Assembly: GCA_037974665.1 (NCBI GenBank)
Contig: CM075770.1
Span: 99,121,350-99,185,349, forward strand
DNA from: Ehretia macrophylla
Taxonomy: Eukaryota > Streptophyta > Magnoliopsida > Boraginales > Ehretiaceae
DNA: 64,000 nucleotides
Reading direction: 5' to 3'
The translations under genes were made by a program, and so were the position numbers. This document shows positions 1 through 12,887 of this stretch, one piece after another. Position 1 is the first letter of the stretch. Each line of letters opens with the position of its first letter. Under the pieces are notes generated by a model, which saw nothing but the letters and a program-made list of their open reading frames with translations, did no database searches and had not been told where the DNA came from.

Positions 1-526
1 ACTCTCTATGATTGCATGCATACAGGTGTACTTTTGCAGGATTACGGGTACGTGCCTCCTGAAGAGGAAAATGTGCCTTACGTGGATGAGTCCTATGTTC
101 CGGAGTCTTATCCTTGATGTTGTATTGTTTACTATCTTGTATATTAACTTAGTAGACTTTTATATGCTTTGTAGTTCATAATGTAAAAGATGTTGAAAAG
201 ATAATGAATTAGTTGATGCTGTCTTAGTAGCCTTTCTTTTGTTTATGTTTAGGTTGCTAGATTGGCTCAATATGTTTTTGTAATGTATATTAAGGTTCAT
301 GTATTATGTTGGAACGGAGGCGTATAACAAAGAATGATTATGGTGTAATATGGTTGTTGTATGTTGTTATTTATTGAGGAGTTGTTTGTTGTATGGTTTA
401 TGGGTTGATGTATGATGTTCTATTGAGGTTGGTTTAGAGCCTCGGTATCCTATTTATTGTCGTTATACTGCTGAAATTCCGTTGCGTCCTGACTGATTAT
501 AGGAGAGGTCGAGTTGGGGCGTGACA
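1..526 (+). repeat. 5' LTR (right-hand part only) of the gypsy element
   Basis: This stretch matches 7471-7996 base for base apart from about a dozen substitutions. It ends in GGGGCGTGACA directly before the primer binding site. The full LTR, judged from the copy at 5561-7996, is about 2.4 kb, so roughly 1.9 kb lies upstream of the window. Confidence 0.93.
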
Positions 527-532
527 TTTAAG

Positions 533-544
533 TGGTATCAGAGC
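533..544 (+). other. Primer binding site (initiator tRNA-Met type)
   Basis: TGGTATCAGAGC starts six bases after the LTR end. This is the standard complement of the 3' end of plant initiator tRNA-Met, used to prime minus-strand DNA synthesis in many plant LTR retrotransposons. Confidence 0.9.
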
Positions 545-804
545 GCATGTTAGTTGTCAGCCGGGGTATTCTCGGAATGTGGGTAATGGTCTTAGTATGA
601 AAGTATGTATGAAAAGAAAGAAAAGTGAACTATGAATTAATATGATTAAATGATTAAGTGATTATGTGATTATGTGATTTAGTGCTTATGTGATTATATG
701 ATCAATTTGTTTATGTGTTTTATATGAGTTTGTTGTTTATGCGCTAATAGTTGTTTATAACCTATTTACGTTCTATAACCTGTGCTAACTCTTTGATTAG
801 TAGA

Positions 805-1980
805 ATGGCCAGTAGACCAAGGACTAGAGGTAGGCCCGAGGTAGTAGATGAGACTCCTGGTAATGCGGCACCGGGCTGTGATAGGGGTGATGACCGTTTG
901 GGGGCAGCTATGGACAGGATTGTTGAGTTAATGGCCGGACAGGCCCAGTTGATAGCAGGGCAGGCTGCCCAGACTCAGGCTTGGCAGGCTCAGTTGTTGA
1001 ATGTGCAGGGTGGAAACCACGGGCGTGGTACCCTGAAAGAGTTCTTGGGGTATCATCCACCTAGATTTCAGGGGGAACCCGATGATCGGAAGGCTGAAGC
1101 ATGGATTAGTAAGGTGAAGAAGATTTATGATCCTCTTGACTATACCGATGAGCAGAAAGTCTCCTTTGCCGTGTACTTGTTAGATGATGAGGCAGAAGAA
1201 TGGTGGCGCACGGTGAGAACTAGCTTGGCGACTCAGGGTATTCCGTATGTTTGGGGTACCTTTCTGATGGCTTTCAGGGCAAAGTATGTCCCGAGGATCG
1301 CGAGGGAGCGGAGAGAGGCAGAGTTTCTAGCCTTAGTGCTGGGAGATGCCTCAGTGGCTCAATATGAGGCCACTTTCACTAGATTGTCCCGGTATGCACC
1401 GGAGTATGTGGCTGATGAGGAGTGGAGGAGTCGTAGATTCATGTTAGGGTTGAGGCCCGAGATTCAGGATGTGATGGCTCTGAATCGGTACGATGCATTC
1501 ACTGAGGCCTTTGAGGCAACTTCTAGACTAGAGAAGAGAAAGGGGGATCAGCTTGTGTCTAGTCAGCCCAGTAAGAGGCCGTATCAGCCGCAGTATCAGC
1601 AAGGTATGTATAGGCCTCCCGTACAGCAGGTTGTGTACAGGCCACCAGCTCAGCAGGGTTCTTTTAGGCCACAGGGGCAACAGAGTTATTATCGACCTCA
1701 GTTTCAGTAGGGGTCATATCAGGTTCAGTCCCAGTTTAGGCCAGCCCAGTCTCAGGGTCAGTACAGGCCTAGTTTGGTAAGACCTCAACGGCAGGCTGGT
1801 TCAGCTGTTTCTTCAGCTTCTGGTTCTTCCAAGGGCAGTGTTAGTGCATCATCACCGCAGTGTACCCACTGCACTCGCACAGGGCATGTGGAGGCCGATT
1901 GCAGAGTGAAGGCAGGGACGTGTTTAGGGTGCGGCAGCAATCAGCACAGGGCGAGGGATTGCCCTAGGTATTCGAGGACT
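805..1980 (+). pseudogene. gag region of the gypsy element
   Basis: The reading begins plausibly at 805 (MASRPRTRGRP). It holds a retrotransposon gag domain (around 1040-1500, motifs such as FLGYHPPRF and AEEWW), a Q/P/Y-rich linker, and two CCHC zinc knuckles at about 1860-1965 (CTHCTRTGHVEADC and CLGCGSNQHRARDC). By family this would be the nucleocapsid precursor. It belongs to a broken element. Confidence 0.88.
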
Positions 1981-2079
1981 GAGGGTCGGACAGCGACTCA
2001 GGGTTATCAGGGCCGACTTGCAGCCAGTACACCTCAGCAGCAGCGGGTCCAGGCTCGGGCCTACGCAGTTGACTTAGAG

Positions 2080-2379
2080 GAGATGCCTGAGGAGACTGCA
2101 GTTGTGGAAGGTAACTTCCTTATACTTGATCAACTTGTTAAAGTGTTGATTGATTCTGGTGCTACGCATTCTTTCATTACTCCTACTTGTGTGCAACGTG
2201 TTAAATTGCAACCTGAAAGATTGCCTTATGTGGTTGAGATTAGTACATCTTTGACTGATAAGTATGTTACTGGCTCAGTATGTAAGGATTGTATAATACA
2301 TGTTAAGGGGCATAATTTTCTTTCAAACCTTATCTTATTTCCTATCCGGGGGTATGATGTTATCTTGGTTATGGATTGA
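2080..2379 (+). pseudogene. Retroviral-type aspartic protease region
   Basis: The active-site motif VLIDSGATHSFI is read at about 2143-2178, following gag and preceding reverse transcriptase, the normal gypsy order. The downstream VILVMD pattern fits the plant chromovirus protease. Fossil. Confidence 0.85.
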
Positions 2380-2579
2380 CTTTCTAAGTATAATGCCCAG
2401 TTGAACTGTAGAACCAAGGTAGTACAGTTTCGTTTGTCAGATCAGCCAGTAGTAGAGGTAGCAGGGAACTGGGGTGCTAAGACGAGTTTTGTGATCTCAG
2501 CAACTAAAGTTGTTAAGTTGGTGAGTAAGGGGTGTTCGGGTTATCTAGCTTATTTGATCAACAAGCTATCTGATAAGCT

Positions 2580-3960
2580 ACAGCTGGAGGAAGTTCCTAT
2601 TATTCGAGAATATCCCAATGTATTTCCCGAGGAGTTGCCAGGGTTACCGCCAGAGAGAGATGTGGAGTTTGTGATCAATCTTATTCCCGGTACTCAACCT
2701 ATTTCTAAATCAGCGTACCGGATGGCACCAGCTGAGTTGAAGGAGCTGAAGACTCAGTTGTAGGAGTTATTGGAGAAGGGATTTATTCAGCAAAGTTCTT
2801 CACCTTGGGGAGCTCCTGTTTTATTTGTGAAGAAGAAGGATGGTACCTTGAGATTGTGTATAAATTATCGTGGTTTGAATCAGGTGACCATCAAGAATAA
2901 ATATCCTTTGCCACTGATTGATGAGTTGTTTGATCAATTTCAGTGAGCTAAAGTCTACTATAAATTTGATTTGAGGCAGGGGTATTACCAGTTTCGGATT
3001 CGCGCGGAGGATGTTCCGAAGTCTGCCTTCAGGACTCGGTACGGGCATTATGAGTTTGTTGTTATGTCCTTTGGATTAACTAATGCACCGGCAGCATTCA
3101 TGGATCTTATGCATCGGGTTTTTCAGCAGTATTTAGACCAGTTCGTGGTAATCTTTATTGATGATATCTTGGCCTATTCTAAATCTGAAACGGAGCACGA
3201 GCAACATCTACGGCTTGTTTTACAGAAGCTGCAGGAGCATCAGTTGTTTGCCAAGTTCAGCAAATGTGAATTTTGGCTGCAACGCATATCTTTTCTTGGT
3301 CATGTTATTACACAGAGCGGTATTTCTGTAGATCCTACTAAGATTGAGGTGGTGATGTCTTGGAAACGGCCAGAGAATGTTTCTGAAGTCCGTAGCTTTC
3401 TTGGCTTGGCGAGTTATTACCGTAGGTTTGTAAAGGACTTCTCGAAGATTGTTGGGCCACTTTCTAAGTTGACTCAGAAACGGACTATCTTTGCTTGGGA
3501 TGAGAAGTGTGAGAGTGGGTTTCAGGAGTTGAAAAAGAGGTTGACTACTGCTCCAGTACTTGCTCTACCAGAGGGGACCGATAATATGGTTATTTACAGC
3601 GATGCATCCAAGGAGGGCTTGGGATGTGTTCTTATGCAGAATGGCCGAGTTATTGCCTATGCTTCCAGGAAGTTGAAGCCTTATGAGGTGAATTATCCGA
3701 CTCATGATCTTGAGTTGGCAGCAGTTGTCTTCGCATTGAAGAAGTGGCGTCATTATCTGTAGGGCAGTAAGTTCGAGATTTTTACTTATCATAAGAGTCT
3801 TAAGTATTTATTTTCACAGAATGAGTTCAATATGCGTCAGCGGAGGTAGATGGAGCTTCTTGGGGATTATAATTGCTCTATCGGTTATCTGCCTGGCAAG
3901 GCAAATGTTGTAGCGGTTATCTGCCTGGCAAGGCAAATGTTGTAGCAGATGCTCTCAGCC
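2580..3960 (+). pseudogene. Reverse transcriptase and RNase H region
   Basis: Hallmarks include [14 protein letters not shown] upstream of the [18 protein letters not shown], the catalytic FIDDILAYS (about 3155-3180) and [16 protein letters not shown] in the thumb/connection. An RNase H start ([15 protein letters not shown], about 3587-3631) follows, with ADALSRK near 3945. These are standard Ty3/gypsy pol motifs. Fossil. Confidence 0.9.
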
Positions 3961-4099
3961 GGAAGGCGAGTGTTGCTTGTTTAGCTGTCAAGAAATGGGA
4001 GATTCTTGAGAAATTCACTTATTGGAGATCAGAGTTGACTCAGGTTGGGGTGATGTGTTCACAACTCCGTATTCAACCTTTATTATTGTCTCAGATCAG

Positions 4100-5420
4100 A
4101 GAAGCTCAGCAACTAGATGTTAAACTTCAGAAGATCAAGGATCAGATCACGGATGATCAGTATGACTTTAAACTGCATGAGGACGGTATTCTTCGGTTTC
4201 GGAACAGGGTTTGTGTTCCCGATGAACCGGGCTTGAGGCGAGGTATTCTAGAGGAAGCTCATAATTTTAAGTACACTATTCATCCCGGTAGAACCAAGAT
4301 GTATCGGGATTTGAAGCAACACTATTAGTGGAATAACATGAAGAGGTAGGTTGCTCAGTTTGTATCTAGATGTTTGACTTATCAGAGGGTGAAAGTCGAG
4401 CATCAACGACCTGCAGGGTTACTTCAGCCGTTGGCAATACCAGAGTGGAAATGGGAGCATATTACGATGGATTTCGTCACTGGTTTGCCTAGAACACTGA
4501 GGGGTAATGATGCAGTTTGGGTTGTCGTGGATCGTTTGACGAAGACAGCTCATTTTATTTCGATGAGGATGGGAGATGAGGTTACAAAGTTGACGGGTCT
4601 TTATTTGGATCAGATTGTTAGACTTCACAGGATTCCATCTAGTATTGTCTCAGATCGAGATTCTCGATTTACTTCTCATTTGTGGGAAAAACTTCAAGAG
4701 ACCTTGGGTACTCAGTTGAACTTCAGTACCGCGTATCATCCACAGATCGACGGTCAGTCTGAGCGGACTATTCAGATTCTGGAAGATATGCTTAGGGCTT
4801 GTGTTCTAGACTTCGGGAAGAACTGGGAGAAATATCTACCACTTGCCGAGTTTGCCTATAACAATAGTTATCAAGCTACTATTGGGATGGCACCTTTTGC
4901 AGCTCTTTACGGTCGTAAGTGTCGTTCACCTTTATATTGGGACGAGGTAGGGAAGATGAAGACTATTGATTCGACTATCATGCCAGAGCTTCCCAAGAAG
5001 ATTGAGAATGTTCAGTTGATTAGGCAGAGAATGCTTACAGCACAGAGTAGATTCAAGAGTTATGCTGATAAGCGTCGTCGGGACTTGGAGTTTGCAGTTG
5101 GAGATTGGGTTTTCTTGAGATTGTCTCCTCGTAAGGGGTTTGCTCGTTATGGTAAAGGTGGTAAGCTGAGTCCGAGATTTGTTGGACCGTTTGAGATTAC
5201 CGGCAGGGTTGGTAAGTTGGCATATCGGTTGGCTTTACCGGAGAATTTCTTTAATGTCCACGATGTATTTCACGTGTCTAATTTACGAAAATATAATTCG
5301 GATACTTCTCATATTCTTGAGCCAGAGCCGTTACAGCTTCATGAGAATCTGACTTATGACAGCATCCGATTCGTATTCTTGATCAGATGGAACGAGAGTT
5401 GAGGTCGAAGAAGATTCCGA
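4100..5420 (+). pseudogene. Integrase region with chromovirus-type tail
   Basis: The zinc-binding start (HPGRTKMYRDLKQHY, about 4280-4325) is followed by the catalytic core. The core has MDFVTGLPR, the D of VVDRLTK, IVSDRDSRF and DGQSERTIQILEDMLRACV. A C-terminal part follows with VGDWVFLRLSP and LSPRFVGPFEI. NVHDVFHVSNLRKY leads into the chromodomain-like tail. This is a Ty3/gypsy integrase by family. Fossil. Confidence 0.9.
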
Positions 5421-5548
5421 TGGTTAAGGTGTTGTAGAAGCATCACCACATTGAGAAAGCTATTTAGGAGAAACGAGATCAGATGCAGCAGCAGTACCCA
5501 GATCTGTTCAGTACGTCAAGTAAGAATTTCGGGGATAAAATTTCTTTA

Positions 5549-5560
5549 AGAGGGGGAGAA
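5549..5560 (+). other. Polypurine tract
   Basis: AGAGGGGGAGAA lies immediately before the 3' LTR start (TGTGAAACCCC). This is the expected plus-strand priming site. Confidence 0.85.
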
Positions 5561-7996
5561 TGTGAAACCCCACTTTTCTATCCTGTCTCGTTTTGCGTGC
5601 TTTATCTCGTTTTGCATGAATTAACCTGTCTATGTGCTATGTGACTTAGAATGTGGTAATTTTGATATCAATACTCCTAGAACATGCTAAATGTGCATTC
5701 ATGAAATTTTCATAAAAAACGGAGTCATAAATTTTATCATTGATTTTTAGTGAATAGTGTTTTCAAAACACGTCCGCTAAAATTTTGAAACTGGTCTTTT
5801 TAACCTTCTAGACCTAGTCCACGGACTTTAATAGACCTGTGTTTGATTAAAACGGTTTTAAAATCGGCTTAGGAATTTATTAGGGTTTTTACACCGACTT
5901 TTGCGAAAATCGAGTTTTACGCCAACTTGAGTGAAATTGTTTGATTGTAAAACTTCTTGTCACCTAAAAATAACTTACTTGAGCTATCTTGGGTGTTGAA
6001 TAATTGTTTTGAACTTTAGTGATCAAGAAAATGCATTTAAAGTCAAGAAAACACAAAAATACTAAGTTAATTCAACTTTGACTTTATTTAAAATGTTGAC
6101 CTTTAAGCTTATATCACCAACACACATTGCAAAAGCACAAAAACACCTTCCATTTCACACACATGGCGGAGAGTTTCATGGGAGAATAAGCCAAGGAGTT
6201 TCCAAGGTTTTCAAAGCAAAATTTCAAAGAAAAACCTAGTTTTTGTTCGTAGAATTTCGTGCCGAGTTGGATTCCGCTTGTTGGGCTCTCATTGCATACA
6301 TTCCTAGGCTTATATCGCATCAAAGGTGAGAGAAAAATTCTAGATCTCAAAACTCATCTTTTGTGTTTTTGCGTAGAATTGATTATCGAACCGTTAGAAT
6401 GTTAATCTGATGTTAGATTATTGCTCCATGCATGCTAGGGATCATTTATATGTAATCCTATGAGATTTGAACCGTTGTAGCATAATTATTATTTTTCGAG
6501 TATTTAAAGTTGATTAATTTGCTAAATGTTGATTATTTTGAGTTGTATTGATCGGAATCGATTGCCGTTGATTTCTAAAAGTTTGTTAATTACGTGGTAG
6601 CGCCGTTGTAATGCCGAATTTTCGATTGTGATGTCTGTGCTAAAATCCGGAAATTTCAGCCATGACACACTAGGGTTTTAGGGTTATTGGGCATGATTTG
6701 GATGTGTTTTGGTTGGTTTCCGATGGGGCTAATGTAGGTGATTGAATGGGTAAGTGATAGAAACTGATTTGGAGTTGTTTGGATTAGTAGAATGTAAGAT
6801 ATGATTATTTGAAGTTTAGGTTGTCTTTCTTTAAAATGTTAGATTATGCCTTTAGTTGATTGGGTATGGTTTGAGTGATTGAATTGTGAGTTGTTGATGG
6901 GTAAACTAGGGTTTGATTGTGTGTTTAATGCATGTTCGGTTGGATGGCCTACTTTGTCATCTAACTTAGTTATTTGTTGTTAATTTGATTATTGGTGTTA
7001 TTATGATGATAATATGATTATTGATTGATTATTGATTGATGATTGATGCCGGGAGATAGGCAGTTCTGCTAGACTGTCCTCCTGTGAATGATTGATGTTT
7101 ATTATTATTGCTGAGTCTTTGGTATGTGTGTGTCACCTCTCGGGCAACATCGGGCTGTTGGGTTGATAACGGCATGACTACTAGAGACTGCCTCCAGCTC
7201 GCATGACAGAGGTGTCATGGAGGGAGAGGTTAGTGGGGTGCCTCGGGTGCGTGAGTTTATGGGAGTCATAAGAAGGCTGTTATGATCGTGATGGCGTTTG
7301 GAGCTACACCAACTAGAGTATCCTTTATTGAATGGTCATTATAGATTATGTGATGATAGTATTATTGATGTTATTGTGTGTTTACTTGCTCAAAGGATTA
7401 TTTCCAAGGAGTTTAGTAAACCTTGTTCGAGATCTATCGGATCCCCACTAGGCTTATTTTATATAAGCTCACTCTCTATTATTGCATGCATACAGGTGTA
7501 CTTTCGCAGGATTATGGATACGTGCCTCCTGAAGAAGAAAATGTGCCTTACGTGGATGAGTCCTATGTTCCGGAGTCTTATCCTTGATGTTGTATTGTTT
7601 ACTATCTTGTATATTAACTTAGTAGACTTTTATATGCTTTGTAGTTCATAATGTAAAAGATGTTGAAAAGATAATGAATTAGTTGATGCTGTCTTAGTAG
7701 CCTTTCTTTTGTTTATGTTTAGGTTGCTAGATTGGCTCAATATGTTTTTGTAATGTATATTAAGATTCATGTATTATGTTGGAACAGAGGCGTATAACAA
7801 AGAATGATTATGGTATAATATGGTTGTTGTATGTTGTTATTTATTGAGTAGTTGTTTGTTGTATGGTTTATGGGTTGATGTATGATGTTCTATTGAGGTT
7901 GGTTTAGAGCCTCAGTATCCTATTTATTGTCGTTATACTGCTGAAATTCCGTTGCGTCCTGACTGATTATAGGAGGGGTCAAGTTGGGGCGTGACA
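5561..7996 (+). repeat. 3' LTR (complete, about 2.4 kb)
   Basis: It starts TGTGAAACCCC right after the polypurine tract and ends GGGGCGTGACA, the same end as the 5' LTR at 526. The only open stretches inside are short and match nothing I recognise, so they are treated as chance. The 5 bases after the LTR are GGTTG (7997-8001). The matching target duplication would be left of the window. Confidence 0.92.
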
Positions 7997-9946
7997 GGTT
8001 GGCTTTCTAAGTATGATGCCCAGTTGAACTGTAGAACCAAGGTAGTACAGTTTCGTTTGCCAGATCAGCCAGTAGTTGAGGTAGTAGGGAACCGGGGTGC
8101 AAAGACGAGTTTTGTTATCTCAGCAACTAAAGATGTTAAGTTGGTGAGTAAGGGGTGTTCGAGTTATCTAGCTTATTTGATCAACAAGCCATCCGATAAG
8201 CGACAGCTGGAGGAAGTTCCTATTATTCTGGAATATCCCAATGTATTTCCCGAGGAGTTGCTAGGGTTACCGCCAGAGAGAGATGTGGAGTTTGTTATCA
8301 ATCTTGTTCCCGGTACTCAACCTATTTCTGAATCGGCGTACCGGATGGCACCAGCTGAGTTGAAGGAGTTGAAAACTCAGTTGCAGGAGTTATTGGAGAA
8401 GGGATTCATTCAGCAGAGTTCTTCACCTTGGGGAGCTCCTGTTTTATTTGTGAAAAAGAAGGATGGTACCTTGAGATTGTGTATTGATTACCGTGGTTTG
8501 AATCAGGTGATCATCAAGAATAAATATCCTTTGCCACTAATTGATGAGTTGTTTGATCAACTTCAGGGAGCCAAATTTTATTCTAAATTTGATTGAGGCA
8601 GGGGTATTATCAGCTTCGGATTCGCACGGAGGATGTTCCGAAGTCTGCCTTCAGGACTCGGTATGGGCATTATGAGTTTGTTGTTATGCCCTTTGGATTA
8701 ACTAATGCACTGCCAGCATTTATAGATCTTATGCATTGGGTTTTTCAGCCGTATTTAGACCAGTTCGTGATAATCTTTATTGATGATATCTTGGTCTATT
8801 ATAAATCTGAATCAGAGCACGAGCAACATCTACGGCTTGTCTTACAGAAGTTGCAGGAGCATCGGTTGTTTGTCAAGTTCAGCAAATGTGAATTTTGGCT
8901 GCAACGCATATCTTTTCTTGGCCATGTGATTACACAGAGCGGTATATCTATAGATCCCACTAAGATTGAAGTGGTGATGTCTTGGAAACGGCCAGAGAAT
9001 GTTTCTGAGGTCCGTAGCTTTCTTGGCTTGGCGGGTTATTACTGTAGGTTTGTTAAGGATTTCTCGAAGATTGCTGGGCCACTTTCTAAGTTGACTCAGA
9101 AACGGACTATCTTTGCTTGGGATAAGAAGTGTGAGAGTGGGTTTCAGGAGTTGAAAAAGAGGTTGACTACTGCTCCAGTACTTGCTCTACCAGAGGGGAC
9201 CGATAATATGGTTATTTACAGCGATGCATCCAATGAGGGCTTGGGATGTGTTCTTATGCAGGATGGCCGAGTTATTGCCTATGCTTCTAGGAAGTTGAAG
9301 CCTTATGAGGTGAATTATCCGACTCATGATTTTGAGTTAGCGGTAGTTGTCTTCGCACTGAAGAAGTGGCGTCATTATTTGTGGGGCAGTAAGTTCGAGA
9401 TTTTCACTGATCATAAGAATCTGAAGGACTTGTTCTCACAGAAGGAGTTGAATATGCGTCAGCGGAGGTGGATGGAACTTCTTGGGGATTATAATTGCTC
9501 TAGTAGCTATCTACCTGGGAAGGCAAATGTTGTGGCAGACGCTCTTAGCCGTAAGGTAAGTGTTTTTTGTTTGGTTGTCAAGAAATCGGAGATTCTTGAG
9601 GAATTCACTTATTGGAGACCGGAGTTGACTCAGGTTGGGGTGATGTGTTCACATCTCCGTATTCAGCCTTTATTATTGTCTCAGATCAGAGAAGCTCAGC
9701 AACTTGATGTTAAACTTTAGAAGATCAAGGATCAGATCACGGATGATCAGTCTGACTTTAAACTGCATGAGGACGGTATTCTTCGGTTTCAGAACAGGGT
9801 TTGTGTTCCCGATGAACCGGGCTTGAGGCGAGGTATTCTGGAAGAAGCTCATAATTCTAAGTACACTATTCATCCCGATGGAACCAAGATGTACCGGGAT
9901 TTGAAGCAACACCATTGGTGGAATAACATGAATAGGGAGGTTGCTC
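7997..9946 (+). mobile_element. Second gypsy pol fragment of the same family
   Basis: From 7998 the sequence follows positions about 2370-4355 of the first element with high similarity and in the same orientation. It starts just after the protease and runs through reverse transcriptase (FIDDILVYY), RNase H ([22 protein letters not shown]) and the start of integrase. Similarity stops near 9946. No LTR of its own is visible. It may be the right-hand part of an older copy into which the first element inserted. Broken fossil. Confidence 0.88.
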
Positions 9947-11587
9947 TAAGCCATTGTTGGTGAATTTCTTTAATTCATTTTTATATCATGACTTGGGATA
10001 TCAACGTTATCAAGTCATTTGTATTCATGGAAATATTTCTCAAGTATGACTTTTCCAGTGATTAAGTGAAACTTATTGAACGAGTGCTCTCTCAAATTAA
10101 GTTTCATGTTTTTATTTATATATACTCCATCATATTAAAGTTTTAGTCAAGCGTCAGTTTCAAGACTATTTTTGGGCCAAAGTATTTTTATTTATCTATC
10201 TTTATATGAGTTTGCCAAATGTCTTTTATGACAATACAAGATTAATGATGACATAATGTCATTCTAGTTCAATTGGGGGCTTTCCATGAGCTGTATTAGA
10301 AGAAAAATAGAAACTTTTTCAAGAACATAAAATTTTTAAGTTGTCCTAGTTGATATCTTCTTAAGCTTGTACAAATGACTTGCCATATGAGGTTATTCAT
10401 AAAGCCTTTGAAGTTTTCCAATAAGATTCTAGGACGTCTTGTTTTTCCTAGTTGGATATTTTTTCCAAATCAGGTAGGGTAACTTGGCTGAAGCGAGTTA
10501 TCTATTGTGGTTCACAAAGTAATCCAATAAGGATTCAGGGATGATTTACTTCTTGGAGTTGTAGTTCACAATTGTATACCTGAAGGTGGTAATTGTGAAA
10601 ATTAACTTTTGAGTACTATGAGCAAATAGCAAGGATCCTAAAGTAATCTTATATTAAGAAACTTTTCTTGTCCAGAGGTGTTAGGTTTCTATGACTATTC
10701 ACTTGTGGAGACTCTAAGACATAAAGTAGTTTTGTTTAAAGGTATTTATATGACACGCCAGAGTCTCCAAAGGGGACAAGATATAATAAAAATGTTGAAG
10801 TTACAAGTTTGTGCTATTTGCATATTTTGTGCTCAATGATAAATTTCAAGTGATAGTTAAAGTTATTATTATTGCATATCTTACTTGCACTTTAAATGGT
10901 CATGGAATGTTGTTTTTGACATGGTCATGATTACCTCCTATTGTATCTTTGTTGATCATACATGTGTGTTTGAATATGTCAAAACAAGTCTACGTACTCT
11001 TTATAATGATAATATATATAGAGTTAAAGTATCAAGTATATTATCTCATTGCGCAACTGTTATTAAGGGCTTCCATATAAAGGGTATAATTGGATATTAT
11101 TTTGGAGGTTGTGTGTTAAAGTATCCTAATGCTCAAGCCTATTAAAGTTTTTCAAATCCAAGTACTTGAGTGTATAGTTTAAGTGGATATATTATAATTC
11201 ATTAAAGGAAACTAAGATATAAGACTACTTTCCATGTATGGACTATTTAAAAGTAAAGTTGCTATTAGATTTAATATTTCATGGATGGAATTGTGCTATG
11301 GATCCACATTATATTATTTTGGGTTTTACTCAAAAGTAAAATTTTAATGAAAGAGAACTATCTTAGTGTTTTTCCATGGTTAAGTATTATCTGTTAAAGA
11401 AGTGTTTTTGTAGTAAATGTTTTTACTGTTGCTATCAATGTGAAGATTGTTCATTGATGTTTTCACACAATTATATTTATTGTCATATTATATAATAAAT
11501 TTTCTCTTGTGAAGTACAAGATTCGAGAAAATATAAAGTTTTTGAAGTATCAAGTGAACTCCAAGGTCAGTGGGAGTAACATATTCA
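9947..11587. other. Unassigned AT-rich repeat-like stretch
   Basis: No coding motif is recognised on either strand. The short open frame at 10885-11145 has no family hallmark. The stretch begins where the gypsy fragment stops and ends where the CACTA transposase similarity begins, so it is probably transposon-derived non-coding DNA. A TGTTGG start at 9955 could be an LTR edge, but no matching end was found. Confidence 0.4.
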
Positions 11588-12800
11588 TAAGGTTATGTTC
11601 TTTAACATGTAAACATGCATATTCATTTCATTGTGATGTAGAATTTAGTGCTCCCAATAAGGCAACTTGAAGAATATACTTTTCTTTTTCCATAAAGCTC
11701 TTTCAATATTCTCACTATCTTGATTTTCAAATATGAAATTAACTCCTTCCAATTGTCTCAATATAGCACTTCCAGACATAGGAATAGGTTGAGATCCTTC
11801 TTCTTCAGTAACATCAAAGTGGTTACATTGTTTTCAAAATTTGTGTGAGGGACTTAACCAACGACGATGCCCTAAATAGAAATGCTTCTTTCCATTATCT
11901 AACCATCTCAAATTAGTCTTATCTATACAACACCGGCATGCATTTTTTTCCTTTAGTGCTTTACCCAGATAAATAACCATAAGTAGGAAAGTCATTTATT
12001 GTCGACATTAATGAAGCTCGCATTGTAAAATATTGTTTAGAGGTTGTATCATATGTTTAAACCCCTTCCCACAATTGAAACAACTCACCTATTAGAGGTT
12101 GTAAGAAAACTTCAATGTTATTTCCCGATCCTTTAGGTCCTAGAATGATCATGTATAAGATCAAAGACTCTTGTCTCATGCACATCCATAGTGGTAAATT
12201 ATATGGTATCAGAATAACTGACCAAATACTGTATGTGTTACTCAGTGTTCCAAATGGATTGAAACCATCAGATGTTAATCCAATCCTAACATTGCAAGGC
12301 TCAACTACAAAATCTGAATGACGCTCATCAAATGATTTCCAAGCTAAAGAGTCTGTCGGATGCCTCAATAATCTATCTTTTGTACGATCCTCATCATGTC
12401 ATCTCATTGAAGAAGAAGTTTTAGATGACATGCACAACCTGGAGCCTTGGTGCTAATTGAAAATATCGCAATAATTTACTGGTATTTTATTTTTTTTCTT
12501 CCTCCTACTTAATTTTTATTGAGGAGCATTATATTTGTTGCATGACTCTTCATTGGCCCTCTCACCCTAATATAGTATGCAATTATTAGCACATACTTGA
12601 ATTTTCTCATAACCTAAACCCAATTCATTAATAATCTTTTTCGTATCATAGAAGGATGAAGACATCTTTGCTTGTGAAAATACCTCCTTTAAGAGTTTTA
12701 AAAGTTTACTAACTGATTCGTCAAACCACTTACTCTTTTATTTTATGTGTAAAAGGCGCACTATAAATGATAATATTGACTAATTTCATCCAGGATAAAG
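11588..12800 (-). pseudogene. TNP2-type CACTA transposase (degenerate)
   Basis: Reading leftwards, the conserved TNP2 blocks appear in order. FYDTKKIINELGLGYEKIQVC lies near 12640 and LRYFQLAPRLQ near 12460. MRHPTDSLAWKSFDERHSDF with GLTSDGFNPFGTLSNTYSIW is the longest open piece (12057-12368). KKKSIFFKLPYWEH lies near 11650. Several in-frame stops interrupt the reading, for example one where a tryptophan is usual shortly before the RHPTDS block, and another after PYWEH. The gene is dead. By family it would recognise subterminal repeats and cut the element ends. Confidence 0.85.
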
Positions 12801-12887
12801 ACTTTCATTGGCATTTTGAAAGAACTTGTGAAATCCATATGGTTTTCCATTAGGTTCACTAGTACATGTATCATTATCTAACATTGC

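Larger units (their letters stand above)
1..7996 (+). mobile_element. Ty3/gypsy LTR retrotransposon, Tekay/Del-like chromovirus type (broken)
   Basis: Positions 1-526 repeat almost exactly at 7471-7996, which marks two LTRs. Between them lie, in order, a tRNA-Met type primer site, gag with zinc knuckles, aspartic protease, reverse transcriptase, RNase H, integrase and a polypurine tract. Integrase last in pol is the Ty3/gypsy order. The long LTRs opening TGTGAAACCCC and the pol motifs resemble plant Tekay/Del chromoviruses. By eye about a dozen differences separate the two LTRs over 526 bases, so the insertion is fairly young. The coding part is broken in several places (at least five), so it is a fossil. 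The left part of the 5' LTR lies outside the window. Confidence 0.93.
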
